Shown one piece after another: positions 1 through 9,835 of a stretch of 64,000 nt of DNA. The position numbers were made by a program, and so were the translations under genes. A model generated the notes under the pieces. It was not told the origin of the DNA, ran no database searches, and saw only the letters and a list, made by a program, of their open reading frames with translations. How positions within the stretch are numbered: the first letter of the stretch is position 1; each line of letters begins with the position of its first letter. The DNA comes from Prorocentrum cordatum (Eukaryota; Sar; Dinophyceae; Prorocentrales; Prorocentraceae), in the NCBI GenBank assembly GCA_963575745.1, contig CAUYUJ010020693.1, forward strand, positions 62,501 to 126,500. Direction: 5' to 3'.

Positions 1-100
1 GATGATGATGATGCTGATGTTGATGCTGATGCCGATGCTGATGCTGATGCTGTTGCTGATGATGAGGAGAAGGAGGAAGAGGACGAAGACGAGGAGGAGG

Positions 101-133
<33 letters not shown>

Positions 134-719
134 GGGAGGGGAGGAGGAAGAGAGGAGGGGCAGATGAGGAGCAGGAGGAGAGGAGGAAGAGGAGGTGGAT
201 GAGGAGGAGCAGGAGGAGGAGGAGGAGGAGGAGGAGGAGGAGAGGAGGAGGAGGGGAGGAGGCGGAGGAGAGGAGGAAGAGGAAGAGGGAGGAGGAGGAG
301 GAGGAGAGGAGGAGGAGGAGGAGGAGGAGGAGGAGGCGGAGGAGGAGGAGCAGGAGGAGGAGGAGGAGCAGGAGGAGGAGTGAGGGGGATGCGGCGGAGA
401 AAGCGGTGGAGGCGGAGGTGGAAGACTTAGTGAAAACAGAGGGGGAGCGAGGGTTGACGAGGTATGAGGGGGGAGTGATAAGGACGGGGGAACGGGGAGA
501 CCGGAGGTTGGGACGGGAATGCGGAGAGGTGGGCGGGATGATATGGCGGAGGCGGAGGAGGAGGAGGAAGAGGAGGAGGAGGAGGAGGAGGAGGAGTGCG
601 GGATCGGCGGGCGGGATGGCGGGAGGGCGGGAGGGCGGGAGTGGAAAAGGACAGGAAGAAGGAGAAGGCGGAGGAGGAGGAGGAGTTGGAGGAGGAGGAG
701 GAGGAGGAAGAAGAAGAAG
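1..719. repeat. (GAT)n then (GGA)n polypurine microsatellite array
   Basis: The first 60 bases are imperfect GATGAT/GCTGAT triplets. From about 61 the plus strand is almost pure purine, built from GGA, GGC and GAC triplets with short interruptions near 380-540. All frames through it give Glu/Gly/Arg polymers, the expected translation of the triplet repeat rather than evidence of a gene. The left edge is cut by the window. Confidence 0.9.
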
Positions 720-1072
720 AAGAGGACACAGAATAAGAATACACCTGGAAATAATAGACAATGCTAATAACAATCAGAAGAATCTGAATAATACTACGGG
801 TAATAATACGACGACGAGTGCGATGCACAATACGAATAATAAGAACACCATGATGTTCATCATATGACTAACACTAACAGTCATACCAATAACAACACTA
901 TTATGATACATAAAAATGAGACTAATACCTATCATAATAACACTACCAAGTAATGCCAATAATAATAGTAATAGTAATACGACAAATAGTACGTAGAAGA
1001 AGACGAGTACTACGAAATTTAAAAATAATAATACTAGTAATACTACGAGTCATAACGATACTGAGCAGAATA
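720..1072. other. AT-rich island 1 between GGA arrays
   Basis: Base composition changes abruptly to AT-rich trinucleotide-like sequence (AATAATACTACGA-type words). No gene, RNA or terminal repeat was recognised. A second island of similar style and length lies at 2,086-2,389, also sandwiched between GGA arrays. Confidence 0.6.
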
Positions 1073-2085
1073 ATCGGAGGAGGAGGAGGAGCTGGAGGAG
1101 AAGGAGGAGGGAGGAGGAGGAGGAGGAGGAGGAGGAGGATGGAGATGCAGGGGGATGAGCATGAGGTGGAGAAGGATGAGGAGGATGAGGAGGACGAGGA
1201 GGACGAGGACGAGGGGGAGGACGAGGAGGAGAAGGAGGAGAAGGAGAGGGGGAGGAGGAGGAAGCGGAGAGGAGAAGGAGACCGGGAGGAGGAGGAGGAG
1301 GAGGAGAGGAGGAGGAGGAGGAGGAGGCGCAGGCGCAGGCGGAGGACCAGGAGGAGAAGGAGCAGGAGGAGGAGGAGGAGGAGGAGAGTGGAGAGGAGAA
1401 GGAGGAGGAGGAGGAGAGAGGAGGAGGAGGGGGAGGAGGGGGAGGGGGAGGAGGAGGAGGAGGAGGAGGAGGAGGAGGAGGATGGAAAGCAGAAGAAGAG
1501 AGGAGGAGGAGGAGGAGGAGGAGAAGGAGGAGGAGGAGGAGGAGGAGGAGGAGGAGGAGGAGTAGGAGGACGGGGAGGCGGAGGAGGAATAAGAGGAGGC
1601 GCAGGCGGAGGACGCAGAGGAGCAGGAGCAGGAGGAGGAGGAGGAGAGTGGAGGAGGAGGAGGGGAGGAGGAGGAGGAGGAGGAGGAGGAGGAGGAGGGG
1701 AGGAGGGGGAGGGGGAGGAGGAAGAGGATGAGGAGGAGGAGGAGGAGGGAAAGGCAGAAGAGGAGGGAGGAGGAGGAGAGAAGAGTAGGGCGCAGGCGAG
1801 CGAGGCGGAGGGGAGGAGAGGAGCGGAGGAGGAGGAGGAGGAGGAGGAGGAGGAGAGAGGAGGAGGAGGAGGAGGAGGAGTGGGAGGAGGAGGAGGAGGG
1901 GGAGGAGGGGAAGGGGGGAGGAGGAGATGAGAGGAGGAGGATGGAAAGGAAGAAGAGGAGGAGGAGGAGGAGGAGGAGGAGGAGGAGGAGGAGTAGGAGG
2001 AGGAGTAGGAGGACGGGGAGGACGAGGAGGAATAGGAGGAGGCGGAGGATGAGGTGGAGGAGGAGGAAGAAGAAGAGGATACAAC
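1073..2085. repeat. (GGA)n polypurine array
   Basis: About 1 kb of near-continuous GGA/GGC/GAG triplets on the plus strand. Bases 1,141-1,208 (beginning GGAGATGCAGGGGGATGAGC) recur unchanged at 2,467-2,534, so part of the array was duplicated as a block rather than grown only by slippage. Confidence 0.9.
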
Positions 2086-2389
2086 CTACTAATGATAATA
2101 CGAGGCACAATGGTAATATTATTCAGCAGAATGTGGATACTACTACGACTAGTACTTAGACGACGAGTTCGATTCCCATACGACGAAGACGAACACCATA
2201 CCGTTCATCAAAATACTAACAACAACAACAATATCAATACCAATATTTTCATGGTAAAGAAACGAAAGCGACTATTAATAATTTCGCTACTACGACAAAT
2301 ACTACGAAGACGAAAACGAAACTTACGAGTACTAATAATACGACAAACACTACGACTACTACTAACAACCATACTACCCATACCACAGC
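2086..2389. other. AT-rich island 2 between GGA arrays
   Basis: AT-rich sequence rich in ACTACGAC and AATAATA words, similar in style to 720-1,072. No coding or RNA signature was seen. Confidence 0.6.
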
Positions 2390-3060
2390 GGAGGAGGAGG
2401 AGGAGGAGGAGGAGGAAGGGGAGGGATGAGGAGGAGGAGGAGGAGGTGGAGGAGGAGGAGGAGGATGGAGATGCAGGGGGATGAGCATGAGGTGGAGAAG
2501 GATGAGGAGGATGAGGAGGACGAGGAGGACGAGGATGAGGATGAGACGAGGACGAGGGGGAGGACGAGGAGGAGGAGAAGGATGATATGGATGAGAAGGG
2601 TGAGATTGAGGAGGCGGAGGAGGAGGCGACCAGGAGGAGGAAGAGGAGGAGGAAGAGGAGGCGGAGTAGGCGGAGGCGCAGGCGGATGATGATGATGATG
2701 ATGATGAGGAGGAGGAGGAGGATGAGGAGGAGCAGGAGCAGGAGGAGGAGGCGGATGAGGAGGAGGAGAGTGGACGAGGAGGAGGAGGAGGAGGAGGAGG
2801 AAAGAGGGAGGAGGAGGAGGGAGGAGGAGGAGGAGGAGGAGGAGGAGGAGGAGGATGAGGATGGAAAGGCAGGGAGGAGGAGGAGGAGGCGGAGGAGGAG
2901 GATGGGGATGAGGGAGGAGGAGGAGGAAGAGGAGGAGGAGGAGGAAGAGGAGGAGGAGGAGGAAGAGGAGGAGGAGGGAGAAGGCGCAGGAGGAGGCAGC
3001 GGCGGAGGAGGAGGCGTATGATGAGGAGGAGGAAGAGGAGGAAGGGGAGATGAGGGTTCG
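2390..3060. repeat. (GGA)n polypurine array with ATG run
   Basis: GGA/GAC triplet array on the plus strand. It contains the second copy of the 68-bp block also found at 1,141 (here 2,467-2,534) and a pure (ATG)n run near 2,686-2,705. Confidence 0.9.
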
Positions 3061-3665
3061 GCCGAGGAAGGGGAATCTGATGTGGAGTAGGAGGGGGGTG
3101 GGGGGGGCGGCGGAGGAAGGGCAGCGGGAATGGGAGGAGTGGGGCGACGAGGCGGTTGAGGCGGACGGGGAGGTGGAGGCCCGACGAGGAAACGGTGACG
3201 GCAAGGGGAGGGGCGGGGGCGGGCAGCTCCCAGACGCACACGCGCCCCCTCGGCTCCCTCTCCAGTCTAACCCGCATTCGGGGCGGGCGCTGGGGCGGGG
3301 GTTCTTGCAGTGACGGGTGTTCTCTTGGGACCTCTTGGACGACGGTTGCCGTCGCTGCACTTCGCGCGGCGCCGCCGTTTCGTGCCGCTCGTGTGCATGC
3401 CGTCGTCCTGTCTAGGGCGTCCGGGCCGTGCCCTCCGCTCTGAGAGCGAGAACGGTGGCATGCGAGTGATGAGAACAGAGGGGGACTAAGAGCAACAAGG
3501 GTTAGGGGGAGAAGGAAGAGGAGGAGGAGGCGGAGGAGGGGGAGGAGGAGGATAAGCAGCAGCACCAGCAGCAGCAGCAAGAGGAGGGGGAGGAGGAGCA
3601 GGAGGAGGAGGAGGCGATATGACGGGGGGAGCTTGAAGTATCGAAGGAGAAAGAGGGCGACGATG
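3061..3665. other. GC-rich unclassified sequence, then purine-rich insertion target
   Basis: 3,061-3,480 is GC-rich and not repetitive within the window. No conserved protein segment was recognised in any frame. 3,481-3,665 returns to GGA/GCA triplets and forms the left flank of the retrotransposon that starts at 3,666. Confidence 0.4.
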
Positions 3666-4104
3666 ATGGGGCAGTAATAACTTGTTATTGCAAGTCATAA
3701 GTCGACGCCCCCAGGCGGGAGTCTCCCGCCGTCGGCGCACCGCGCGATGGCGGGCGCCCGCATGTCCACCCGCCACGCGCCGCCGCTACGTCGGGCGGGC
3801 CAGGCCCCGCGCGGGCATGCTGGCGTGCCGCGCGGCCGTGCGTCGGGGTCCTTCCTCCCTCCGCTCCTCCGCGCACGGTCGCGTTGTCTCCTCTTTGCCG
3901 CCTGGCCACGGGGCGGGGCATCAAGCACCCGGTCATGTCTGCAGCGCCCCACCTGCCTAGTGTGCACTCTTAAGGTGGGGCGGCTGGCCGGGGTGTGGTC
4001 CTCTGTCTGCCAGCGTGCGGCTCTGGACCAACCCTGGGGGCGACGCGCGGGGCGTCCGTTCGCCAGAGTGCGTCGGACGCGACCGCGGTCGCGCTTCTTT
4101 TCTC
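3666..4104 (+). repeat. A1 terminal direct repeat of the YR retrotransposon
   Basis: Begins ATGGGGCAGTAATAAC and ends at ..CTTTTCTC. It is repeated at 7,627-8,065. A perfect inverted repeat, AATAAC-TT-GTTATT, lies 12 bp from the start and resembles the short inverted arms flanking tyrosine-recombinase crossover sites; that role is inferred. Divergence from A2 is low and includes several C/T changes. Confidence 0.85.
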
Positions 4105-4199
4105 ACTGCGCATGCTCACTGCGCGTGCCCATTCGGGGCAGGCGCGTCGTCCGCTCTCGGCGCACACCGCGTCGCACTTGCCCCCCCCAGTTGCAAGCG

Positions 4200-4725
4200 T
4201 TCATAGCTGGGAACGCGTTGGCGCCCTCGTATGCGCGATTCTACGCCGCGTACTCTACGCGGCGATCCTTCGTTGCGTGGACGATATGTTCGGCGCCGAA
4301 AGGTGGGCCGAGGCGCGGGGTGTCACGCGAGCCGGCCGATCGGTCGCCGTCGCGCGCCGCGCGGCAGGTCGAACACCTGCTGGATTGCATCGCGCGCATC
4401 GTAAGATGCTTATTGGGCCGGTCCGCGCTGGCAGACGAGAAGATTTTCTGTGCTGTCCCGCTCGGTATCCTGGGACTTCGCGTCGACCTCTCATCGGAGG
4501 GGATCTCGTGCGTTCCGCTGCCCGACAAGATCGCTAAATGGACAGCACGTATCACGTTGGCACTCGATTCGGGCATCGTACGCGCAGGCGTGGACCCAGT
4601 TTGCGGCCCGCCACGCAGCGTCGCGGCGCGCGCGGCGAGGTGGCGCGAGCAAACTCGCGGGCGCACTAGCTTGGGCATCCGGTAACATGTTCAACCGCGC
4701 GGGGCGCGCCATGCTCAGGTGCGTT
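4200..4725 (+). pseudogene. Reverse transcriptase fragment (palm motif C and thumb/connection), frameshifted
   Basis: Only the C-terminal half of a DIRS-type RT is recognisable. In frame +2 the segment ..LYAAILRCVDDMFGAER carries the catalytic motif C as CVDD (Asp-Asp codons at 4,280-4,285; YVDD is usual). Homology then moves to frame +3 (ARIVRCLLGRSALADEK, ILGLRVDLSSEGISC) and next to frame +1 (SKLAGALAWASGNMFNRAGR, the helix after the palm in these elements). At least two frameshifts are needed to join them. The N-terminal fingers and motif A are absent because A1 ends at 4,104. This is a relic, not a translatable gene. The family assignment rests on motif recognition. Confidence 0.7.
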
Positions 4726-4799
4726 TTTTCTGTACCGTGCGCCGGCAGCGCACCCATTTGCCACGCCCACGTTGCGGCAGGCCGATCTACGCCCAGGCA

Positions 4800-5472
4800 C
4801 ATCGCGGCTCTCCCGACATGCCGCAAGCGCTACGGCTAGTGCTGCGGTGGTGGTTGATCGCGCTGGGCGGCGAGCTGGCACAGTCACGAAGGTGGTGCGA
4901 CGAAGCGGCGGGCCCCGTGGCCCATCTGTTCTGCGACGCAGCCAGCCGCCCGCCCATGGCGGCCGCCGTACCGTTCGTTGACGACAAATGCTACTGGACG
5001 TGCATGTCACCTGCCGCCCGGCACGGCTGCGCAGGTCAGCGTCAGTTTTGGTCGCGACGCGCGCGCGCGCGCCAGGATCTTGAAGGCGTTCCAGCCCAGG
5101 GAAGATAATCAAATCATGGGCTCGGAAATGCTGAGCATTGCCCTGGGCTTGTGCTCGTTTGAACACCTGCTCCGCCGTCGGCGCGTCGTAATCTGGTCTG
5201 GCAACACAGGCGCGCAGGCCGCCGCCGGTAGCGGCGCCGCGCGCGCGTTCGATCACGCTTGTCTCGCGCACGGCCTCTGGGTCAAGATTGCGCAATTGCG
5301 GTGTCCAGCACGTGTGGAGCGGGTGCCGACAGACGAAAATATCGCAGATGATCCGTCCAGGGGTCAGTTCGGGCTGCTGCGGCAGCTCGGTGCAGTGCGA
5401 ATTGATCCGCACCTGGACGAGGCGTTCTGCACGCCAGCGCCATGGACGTCGATGCTCATCCCGACAAGGTGA
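4800..5472 (+). pseudogene. RNase H domain of the YR retrotransposon, frameshifted
   Basis: RNase H would degrade the RNA strand of the cDNA hybrid. In frame +3 a segment with VAHLFCDAASRPPM gives the first catalytic Asp (codon about 4,935). After a frameshift between about 5,030 and 5,080, near a (GC)n run, frame +1 continues with REDNQIMGSEMLSIALGL (Glu near 5,125), VVIWSGNTGAQ and VERVPTDENIADDPSR (last acidic position). In related elements the third motif is SDNTGA. Here the Asp is Gly (GGC at 5,200-5,202), which should abolish catalysis. The reading ends with a stop at 5,470-5,472. It follows the RT fragment and precedes the recombinase, the expected order. Confidence 0.75.
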
Positions 5473-5888
5473 GCCAGCGCTCGCAGCACGGCTACGCTGC
5501 GAGGCAGCCGAAACTCGCCGCCAGCGATCGGGCATCTCGCGGCGCGCGCCACGGTTGACGCGCGCCGCTCAGCAGGGGCTCGCACCGCAAGGTCCACGCC
5601 ACCTCGCCTGCATCGCTATGTCTCACGACGATTTCGCCGCTCAGCTGAGCAATGTTCTGCCCAGAGCGTCACGTGTTGCCCGCGGTTTAACGGGATGGCG
5701 CGCCGGCAGCACCTCGAGGGTGCGCTGTTTGATGACTTTCTGGGTCGTGAACGCCTTTCTGTCACCGCAGCGACAGCAGTGCGAGAGCTGCTGGCACGCC
5801 CGCAAGGTGGCGCGCATCGCGGGCGTGCGGGTCGCGCGCGCGCGCCGCGCGTATTCTTAAGGACGATGGGCGAACGCCAGGCCCAACG
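5473..5888 (+). other. Interior of the YR retrotransposon between RNase H and recombinase
   Basis: GC-rich stretch with no clear domain in any frame. It probably encodes the linker or the recombinase N-terminal region after further frameshifts. Confidence 0.4.
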
Positions 5889-7268
5889 GTGGCGAGGCGG
5901 CGCGGGCGCGCCCGTCGAGTCAAGGCTCTGCGTGCTCGGCTTCTTCATCGCCCTCTTCCTCGAGTGTGCGGTTATGGGCACCCCGCGTGGTCCGTCGCAG
6001 ACCGCTTTTCTCCACGCGCCGCACGCGCGCGACGTCTTCGCGCGCGGCCGCGCGCGCAGGGCATCCCAGAGCCGGCGCCGCCACCGGGGCCTCCACCCGC
6101 GATGCTCGCGGCCCGTCGGCGGCGCAGCCGCAGCTCGGCAGCGGACCCAGTGGCAGCGGTACGCCGTGCGCCACGCACGGCAACGGAAGGTTTCGAGCGT
6201 CAGATGGGCGATCCGCGTTGCGAGATCGCGAAGGCTGCCGCAGCCGCCACGTCGCCCGAGGCGGGGCGGGCGTGGGCCCAGGTTGCCCGTAACAGCGCCC
6301 TGCTCGGATCGTGCCCACGGTCACTACCGCAGGTTCGCAGCGGCTTCGAATGTTGGGTGAAGTTCGCGCGCGACGTTTTGCAGCGCAAAGGCAGCGAACT
6401 CCCGCCGTCGGTCGACGGTCTTTTGCTCTGGTCTACGACGTTCAGGTGTCGCGCGACGTTCTGCAATTACCTTTCGCATTTGAAGAAGGCATGCCACGTC
6501 GCGCGCGTGGCAGACGCAGCGTTCACGCACGCGTCGCTGGCTGGCGCCAGGCCGGCTATCGAGAAGCGTTCGGGTTGGTCGGCACGACCCCGCATGGCGG
6601 TCCGGATGCACGTGCTTGAACAGCTACTGGAACGCCCAGGCGCGTTACCAGAGGGATCCGGGCTGGGTCTCCTCTTCGTGACCGCGAGCGCGTTTCTACT
6701 TCACCTCCCGTCGGAAGCGCCGGTCATCCAACGGGCCGCCTCGCTCGACGACGCGTCACATTTGCGCGCGGGCCTTTTCATCAGCGAAGAGGCGGCCGTC
6801 TTATCGCTCGCCAGACGGGAGAACCGGGAAATACGGACAACTATTGTGCGCAATTGCTGGTGTCAGCGCTCACGAGCCACGCGCCCCGCACACGCTCATG
6901 GTGCGCGGTTCAACTCGCAGTCCGTTGGAGAGGCCCCGTGGGCGGGCTGGTTCGCCACGGGTGTGCGAAACGCGCTGCGGTCGGCACTGCGTCACACCGG
7001 AGTAGTTAACGCCGACGCCTACGGCACCCACTCGATCCGTCGGGGCCACGCCCAAGACATTGTGGAGTTCGGCGGCCGAGTCACCCACATCCTGAAGGCG
7101 GGTGGCTGGCAGATGCCAGCTTGGATGCGCTATCATGACGTTGAGAAGATGGAGCGCCAGGCCGTCGCCGAGGCGCATTTCGGCGCGTCGCCCAGTGACG
7201 ACGAGGGTGGGGATTCGGAAACCCCCGGCGTCCAGCGACGTCATTCCACGCTTGGTCGGTGCAAGTAA
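5889..7268 (+). CDS. Tyrosine recombinase (phage-integrase fold) of the YR retrotransposon
   Basis: 459 codons, the longest credible reading frame in this element. Residues 1-100 are Arg/Ala/Pro-rich and may be partly non-native; residues about 130-230 look like the helical DNA-binding core domain and 235-425 the catalytic domain. Visible catalytic features are THSIRRGHAQD (H381, R384 of the HxxR box), GGW (W407) and WMRYHD with Y415 as the likely nucleophile. The first catalytic Arg, expected in an R-L-P-S-E context, is His272 (LLHLPSE). If this alignment is right the enzyme is inactive. Recombinases of this class insert circular cDNA by crossover at a short core. The stop lies 180 bp before repeat B1. 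The true start is uncertain; 5,889 is simply the first start codon of the open frame. Confidence 0.75.
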   Translation: MARRRGRARRVKALRARLLHRPLPRVCGYGHPAWSVADRFSPRAARARRLRARPRAQGIPEPAPPPGPPPAMLAARRRRSRSSAADPVAAVRRAPRTATEGFERQMGDPRCEIAKAAAAATSPEAGRAWAQVARNSALLGSCPRSLPQVRSGFECWVKFARDVLQRKGSELPPSVDGLLLWSTTFRCRATFCNYLSHLKKACHVARVADAAFTHASLAGARPAIEKRSGWSARPRMAVRMHVLEQLLERPGALPEGSGLGLLFVTASAFLLHLPSEAPVIQRAASLDDASHLRAGLFISEEAAVLSLARRENREIRTTIVRNCWCQRSRATRPAHAHGARFNSQSVGEAPWAGWFATGVRNALRSALRHTGVVNADAYGTHSIRRGHAQDIVEFGGRVTHILKAGGWQMPAWMRYHDVEKMERQAVAEAHFGASPSDDEGGDSETPGVQRRHSTLGRCK

Positions 7269-7447
7269 CGTCGCGCCAGGCCCCTTCGCGCGCTCGTTCG
7301 CCCTTGTTCGGTCCATCGGTCGCTCTCTCGCGGGCCACGCGTCTGCTGCCGTCTCTCTGCCTGGCATTGGGTGGCAGCGTGCCTGCGGGTGCCGCAGGCC
7401 CGCTGTGTGGGGCAGCGCTCGGCCTCAGCCCCTGGGTCCGTGGCAGT

Positions 7448-7629
7448 GGGTATGGTGCCCATGTGATTCGGCCTGCGCCCTGGCGCGCCAGCCGCCTGTG
7501 TCGTTTGACGCGGTGGGCTGGCGTGTCGGCTGTTGGCGCACGGCCGCGGCCTCACCCAACGTTGTTTGGGTGCCGTATCCCCCCTCTGGGTGGCATCGCG
7601 GTCGAACGTCGCCGAGAAGGAGATTTATG
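7448..7629 (+). repeat. B1 repeat of the YR retrotransposon
   Basis: About 182 bp beginning TATGGTGCCCATGTGATTCG (at 7,451) and ending GAGAAGGAGATTTATG. It is repeated as B2 at 8,087-8,270. B1 abuts A2 directly, sharing the ATG at 7,627-7,629. Confidence 0.85.
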
Positions 7630-8065
7630 GGGCAGTAATAACTTGTTATTGCAAGTCATAAGTCGACGCCCCCAGGCGGGAGTGTCCCGCCGTCGGCGCA
7701 CCGCGCGACGGCGGGCGCCCGCATGTCCACCCGCCACGCGCCGCCGCTACGTCGGGCGGGCCAGGCCCCGCGCGGGCATGCTGGCGCGCCGCGCGGCCGT
7801 GCGTCGGGGTCCTTCCTCCCTCCGCTCCTCCGCGCACGGTCGCGTTGTCTCCTCTTTGCCGCCTGGCCGCGGGGCGGGATATCAAGCGCCAGGTCATGTC
7901 TGCAGCGCCCCGCCTGCCTAGTGTGCACTCTTAAGGTGGGGCGGCTGGCCGGGGTGTGGTCCTCTGTCTGCCTGCGTGCGGCTCTGGACCAACCCTGGGG
8001 GCGACGCGCGGGGCGTCCGTTCGCCAGAGTGCGTCGGACGCGACCGCGGTCGCGCTTCTTTTCTC
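7627..8065 (+). repeat. A2 repeat of the YR retrotransposon
   Basis: Second copy of the 439-bp A repeat at an offset of 3,961 from A1. It diverges from A1 immediately after CTTTTCTC. It contains the same AATAAC-TT-GTTATT inverted repeat. Confidence 0.85.
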
Positions 8066-8086
8066 CCACCCACCACCCTCGAGGGG

Positions 8087-8270
8087 GGGTATGGTGCCCA
8101 TGTGATTCGGCCTGCGCCCTGGCGCGCCAGCCGCCTGTGTCGTTTGACGCGGCGGGCTGGCGTGTCGGCTGTTGGCGCACGGCCGCGGCCTCACCCAACG
8201 TTGCTTGGGTGCCGTACCCCCCCCCTCTGGGTGGCATCGCGGTCGAACGTCGCCGAGAAGGAGACTTATG
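8087..8270 (+). repeat. B2 terminal repeat of the YR retrotransposon
   Basis: Second B copy. It ends GAGAAGGAGACTTATG at 8,270, followed by host-like purine sequence AGGAGGACAAG. It has one extra C in its C-run and a few substitutions relative to B1. Confidence 0.85.
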
Positions 8271-8640
8271 AGGAGGACAAGCGTGGATGGAGGAGCAGCT
8301 GCAGGGAGAGGGAAAGGGGGCGAGAGGAGAGAAGGGACGATGCACACGAGGAGCAGAACGAGGAGGAGAAGTTGGAGGAGGAGGAGGAGAAGGATGATGA
8401 TAATAATAATAATAAGAATAAGAAGCCGTATAAGCTAGAAGTAGGAGTAGGGGGGTAGCAAGAAAAGGAATTGGAGTTAAGAGGATATAGGACAGGGGAA
8501 GCGTAAGGAGCGAAGCGGGAAAGGGGGGGAAGAGGAGGAGGAGGAGGAGGAGGAGGAGGAGGAGGAGGATAAGGAGGAAGAGGAGGAGGAGGAGAGGGGG
8601 ACGCCGACGCCGACGACCACGACTACCACCGCGATGAGAA
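8271..8640. repeat. Purine-rich array, right flank of the retrotransposon
   Basis: Mixed GGA/GAA sequence with an (AAT)n-like run near 8,396-8,418 and a GGA tract at 8,528-8,600. Nothing coding was recognised. Confidence 0.7.
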
Positions 8641-9235
8641 AGAGGATGGGGGCCTCTCATCTTCCTGCGAGCCCCCTCCTTCTGGCCAGAGGCATCCTCC
8701 CTGCAGGGCCCTGACCGATTCCCGCTCTCGCCCCCAAGTGGCCACGAACACCAGGCCCTTCGTTTTGCAGTTTTGGGTGCCTCTTCATCGGCTTCCTCAC
8801 CCAGTCGGACGTCATCGGGCTGTTGGTGCTGTTCTGCTCTGCCCAATCCCCTTCATTGTCCTCCCGCCCCCCTCTCTCTATACGCCCCCCTCCTCGCCCT
8901 TCCGTCCGCAGCTGGTGTCCGGCCCGCCCCTCGCCCGCCCGCACCCGCGCCTTCGCGGCGGACCTGGCGGTGCGGTGGGGTGGGCTGGGACGCGCGCCAT
9001 CAGGGGTCAGCGCCAACGGGGGGGCCGGCGGGTTCCCTCTGACCGCCTCTTGGTCGAGCCCAGCTTGGGAGCCGTGTGAGGCTGCAGCCCCCCCTCCTCG
9101 CTGGCCGCCGGCCCGGGCCTGTGGGAGCTGGTTCGTGGCCGGCCTGGGTTGGCGGAGTGGCCTTGGCCCCGGTTGGCGCTGGCCCGGGTCGGCGTGTCCC
9201 CGCGTGGTGGGCCGATGCGGGGGGAGGAAAGCGCA
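8641..9235. other. GC-rich unclassified sequence
   Basis: Pyrimidine-biased then G-rich sequence without tandem structure. Several frames are open for 80-150 codons but show no recognisable domain. Confidence 0.3.
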
Positions 9236-9390
9236 AGAAGAGAGTGCGGAGGGGGAGGAGGCACGAGGAGGAGGGTAACGACGAATACGGGTAGGGGGAG
9301 CAGGAGGAGGAGGAGGAGGAGGAGGAGGAGGAGGACGAGGAGGAGGAGGAGGAGGAGGAGGAGGAGGAGGAGGAGGAGGAGTCTCGTCTC
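9236..9390. repeat. (GGA)n tract
   Basis: Purine triplet array, nearly pure GGA at 9,300-9,380, ending at GTCTCGTCTCGTCTCG. Confidence 0.85.
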
Positions 9391-9835
9391 GTCTCGATCC
9401 TAATCAGGCAAGCTCCATGCCTGGTATTATCTGCTCTGGGCTTGGGTGTTGGCAATGGCCTCACCCCTTCTCTCGCTCCACTTCGCTTTGGAGCCTGCCT
9501 TGCTGCTACAAGGGGCACGGAGGGATGCGCCTTTGTTGGCGCCCGCTCGGGGGACACCATGTGTGAGGCGGCCACAATATGGGAGTTAATTCAGAAAGCA
9601 TGCTTCACGATCGTGCACAGCAGACGAAACAAATAATCACTACGGCGCGCGCATATCTTTAGCAGCCTCTGCGTCAGCTTCGAAGGGTTCGGGTTCCGCG
9701 CAGTCGGGGTCGGGAGCGTTCGGACACAGTACAGTCGAGGCGGGTCCGAACAGGCGACGAGGTCGTGGAGGAGTTGGGGCCCTACTCGGCGCAGCGCTGG
9801 CCACGCTCTCAAGCCCAGGAGGCTGTCGAGCTCGA
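9391..9835. other. Unclassified spacer
   Basis: Moderate-GC, non-repetitive sequence. I see no gene, RNA or terminal repeat in it. Confidence 0.3.

Larger units (their letters stand above)
3666..8270 (+). mobile_element. Tyrosine-recombinase (DIRS/Ngaro-type) retrotransposon with split direct repeats
   Basis: The order is A1 (3,666-4,104), coding interior, B1 (7,448-7,629), A2 (7,627-8,065), B2 (8,087-8,270). A1 and A2 align over 439 bp at an offset of 3,961 with about ten substitutions by eye. B1 and B2 differ by a few bases and a C-run indel. A1-ORFs-B1-A2-B2 is the arrangement known from PAT/Ngaro-type retrotransposons, which insert with a tyrosine recombinase instead of a DDE integrase. 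The interior holds RT palm/thumb, RNase H and a recombinase on the plus strand in that order, as the family requires. No gag and no RT fingers are present: A1 is followed within about 100 bp by the RT catalytic region. The element sits in purine-rich repeat DNA, is 4,605 bp long, and has frameshifts and lost catalytic residues, so it is probably dead. Confidence 0.85.

Noticed and set aside
1043-2110. Open frames of 300-440 codons rich in Glu, Arg, Gly, Ser, Leu or Pro over GGA/TCC arrays (also 2.2-3.6, 32.2-33.0, 53.1-54.9 and 55.0-56.1 kb)
   Set aside because: They are translations of trinucleotide repeats, open on both strands at once and without any domain.
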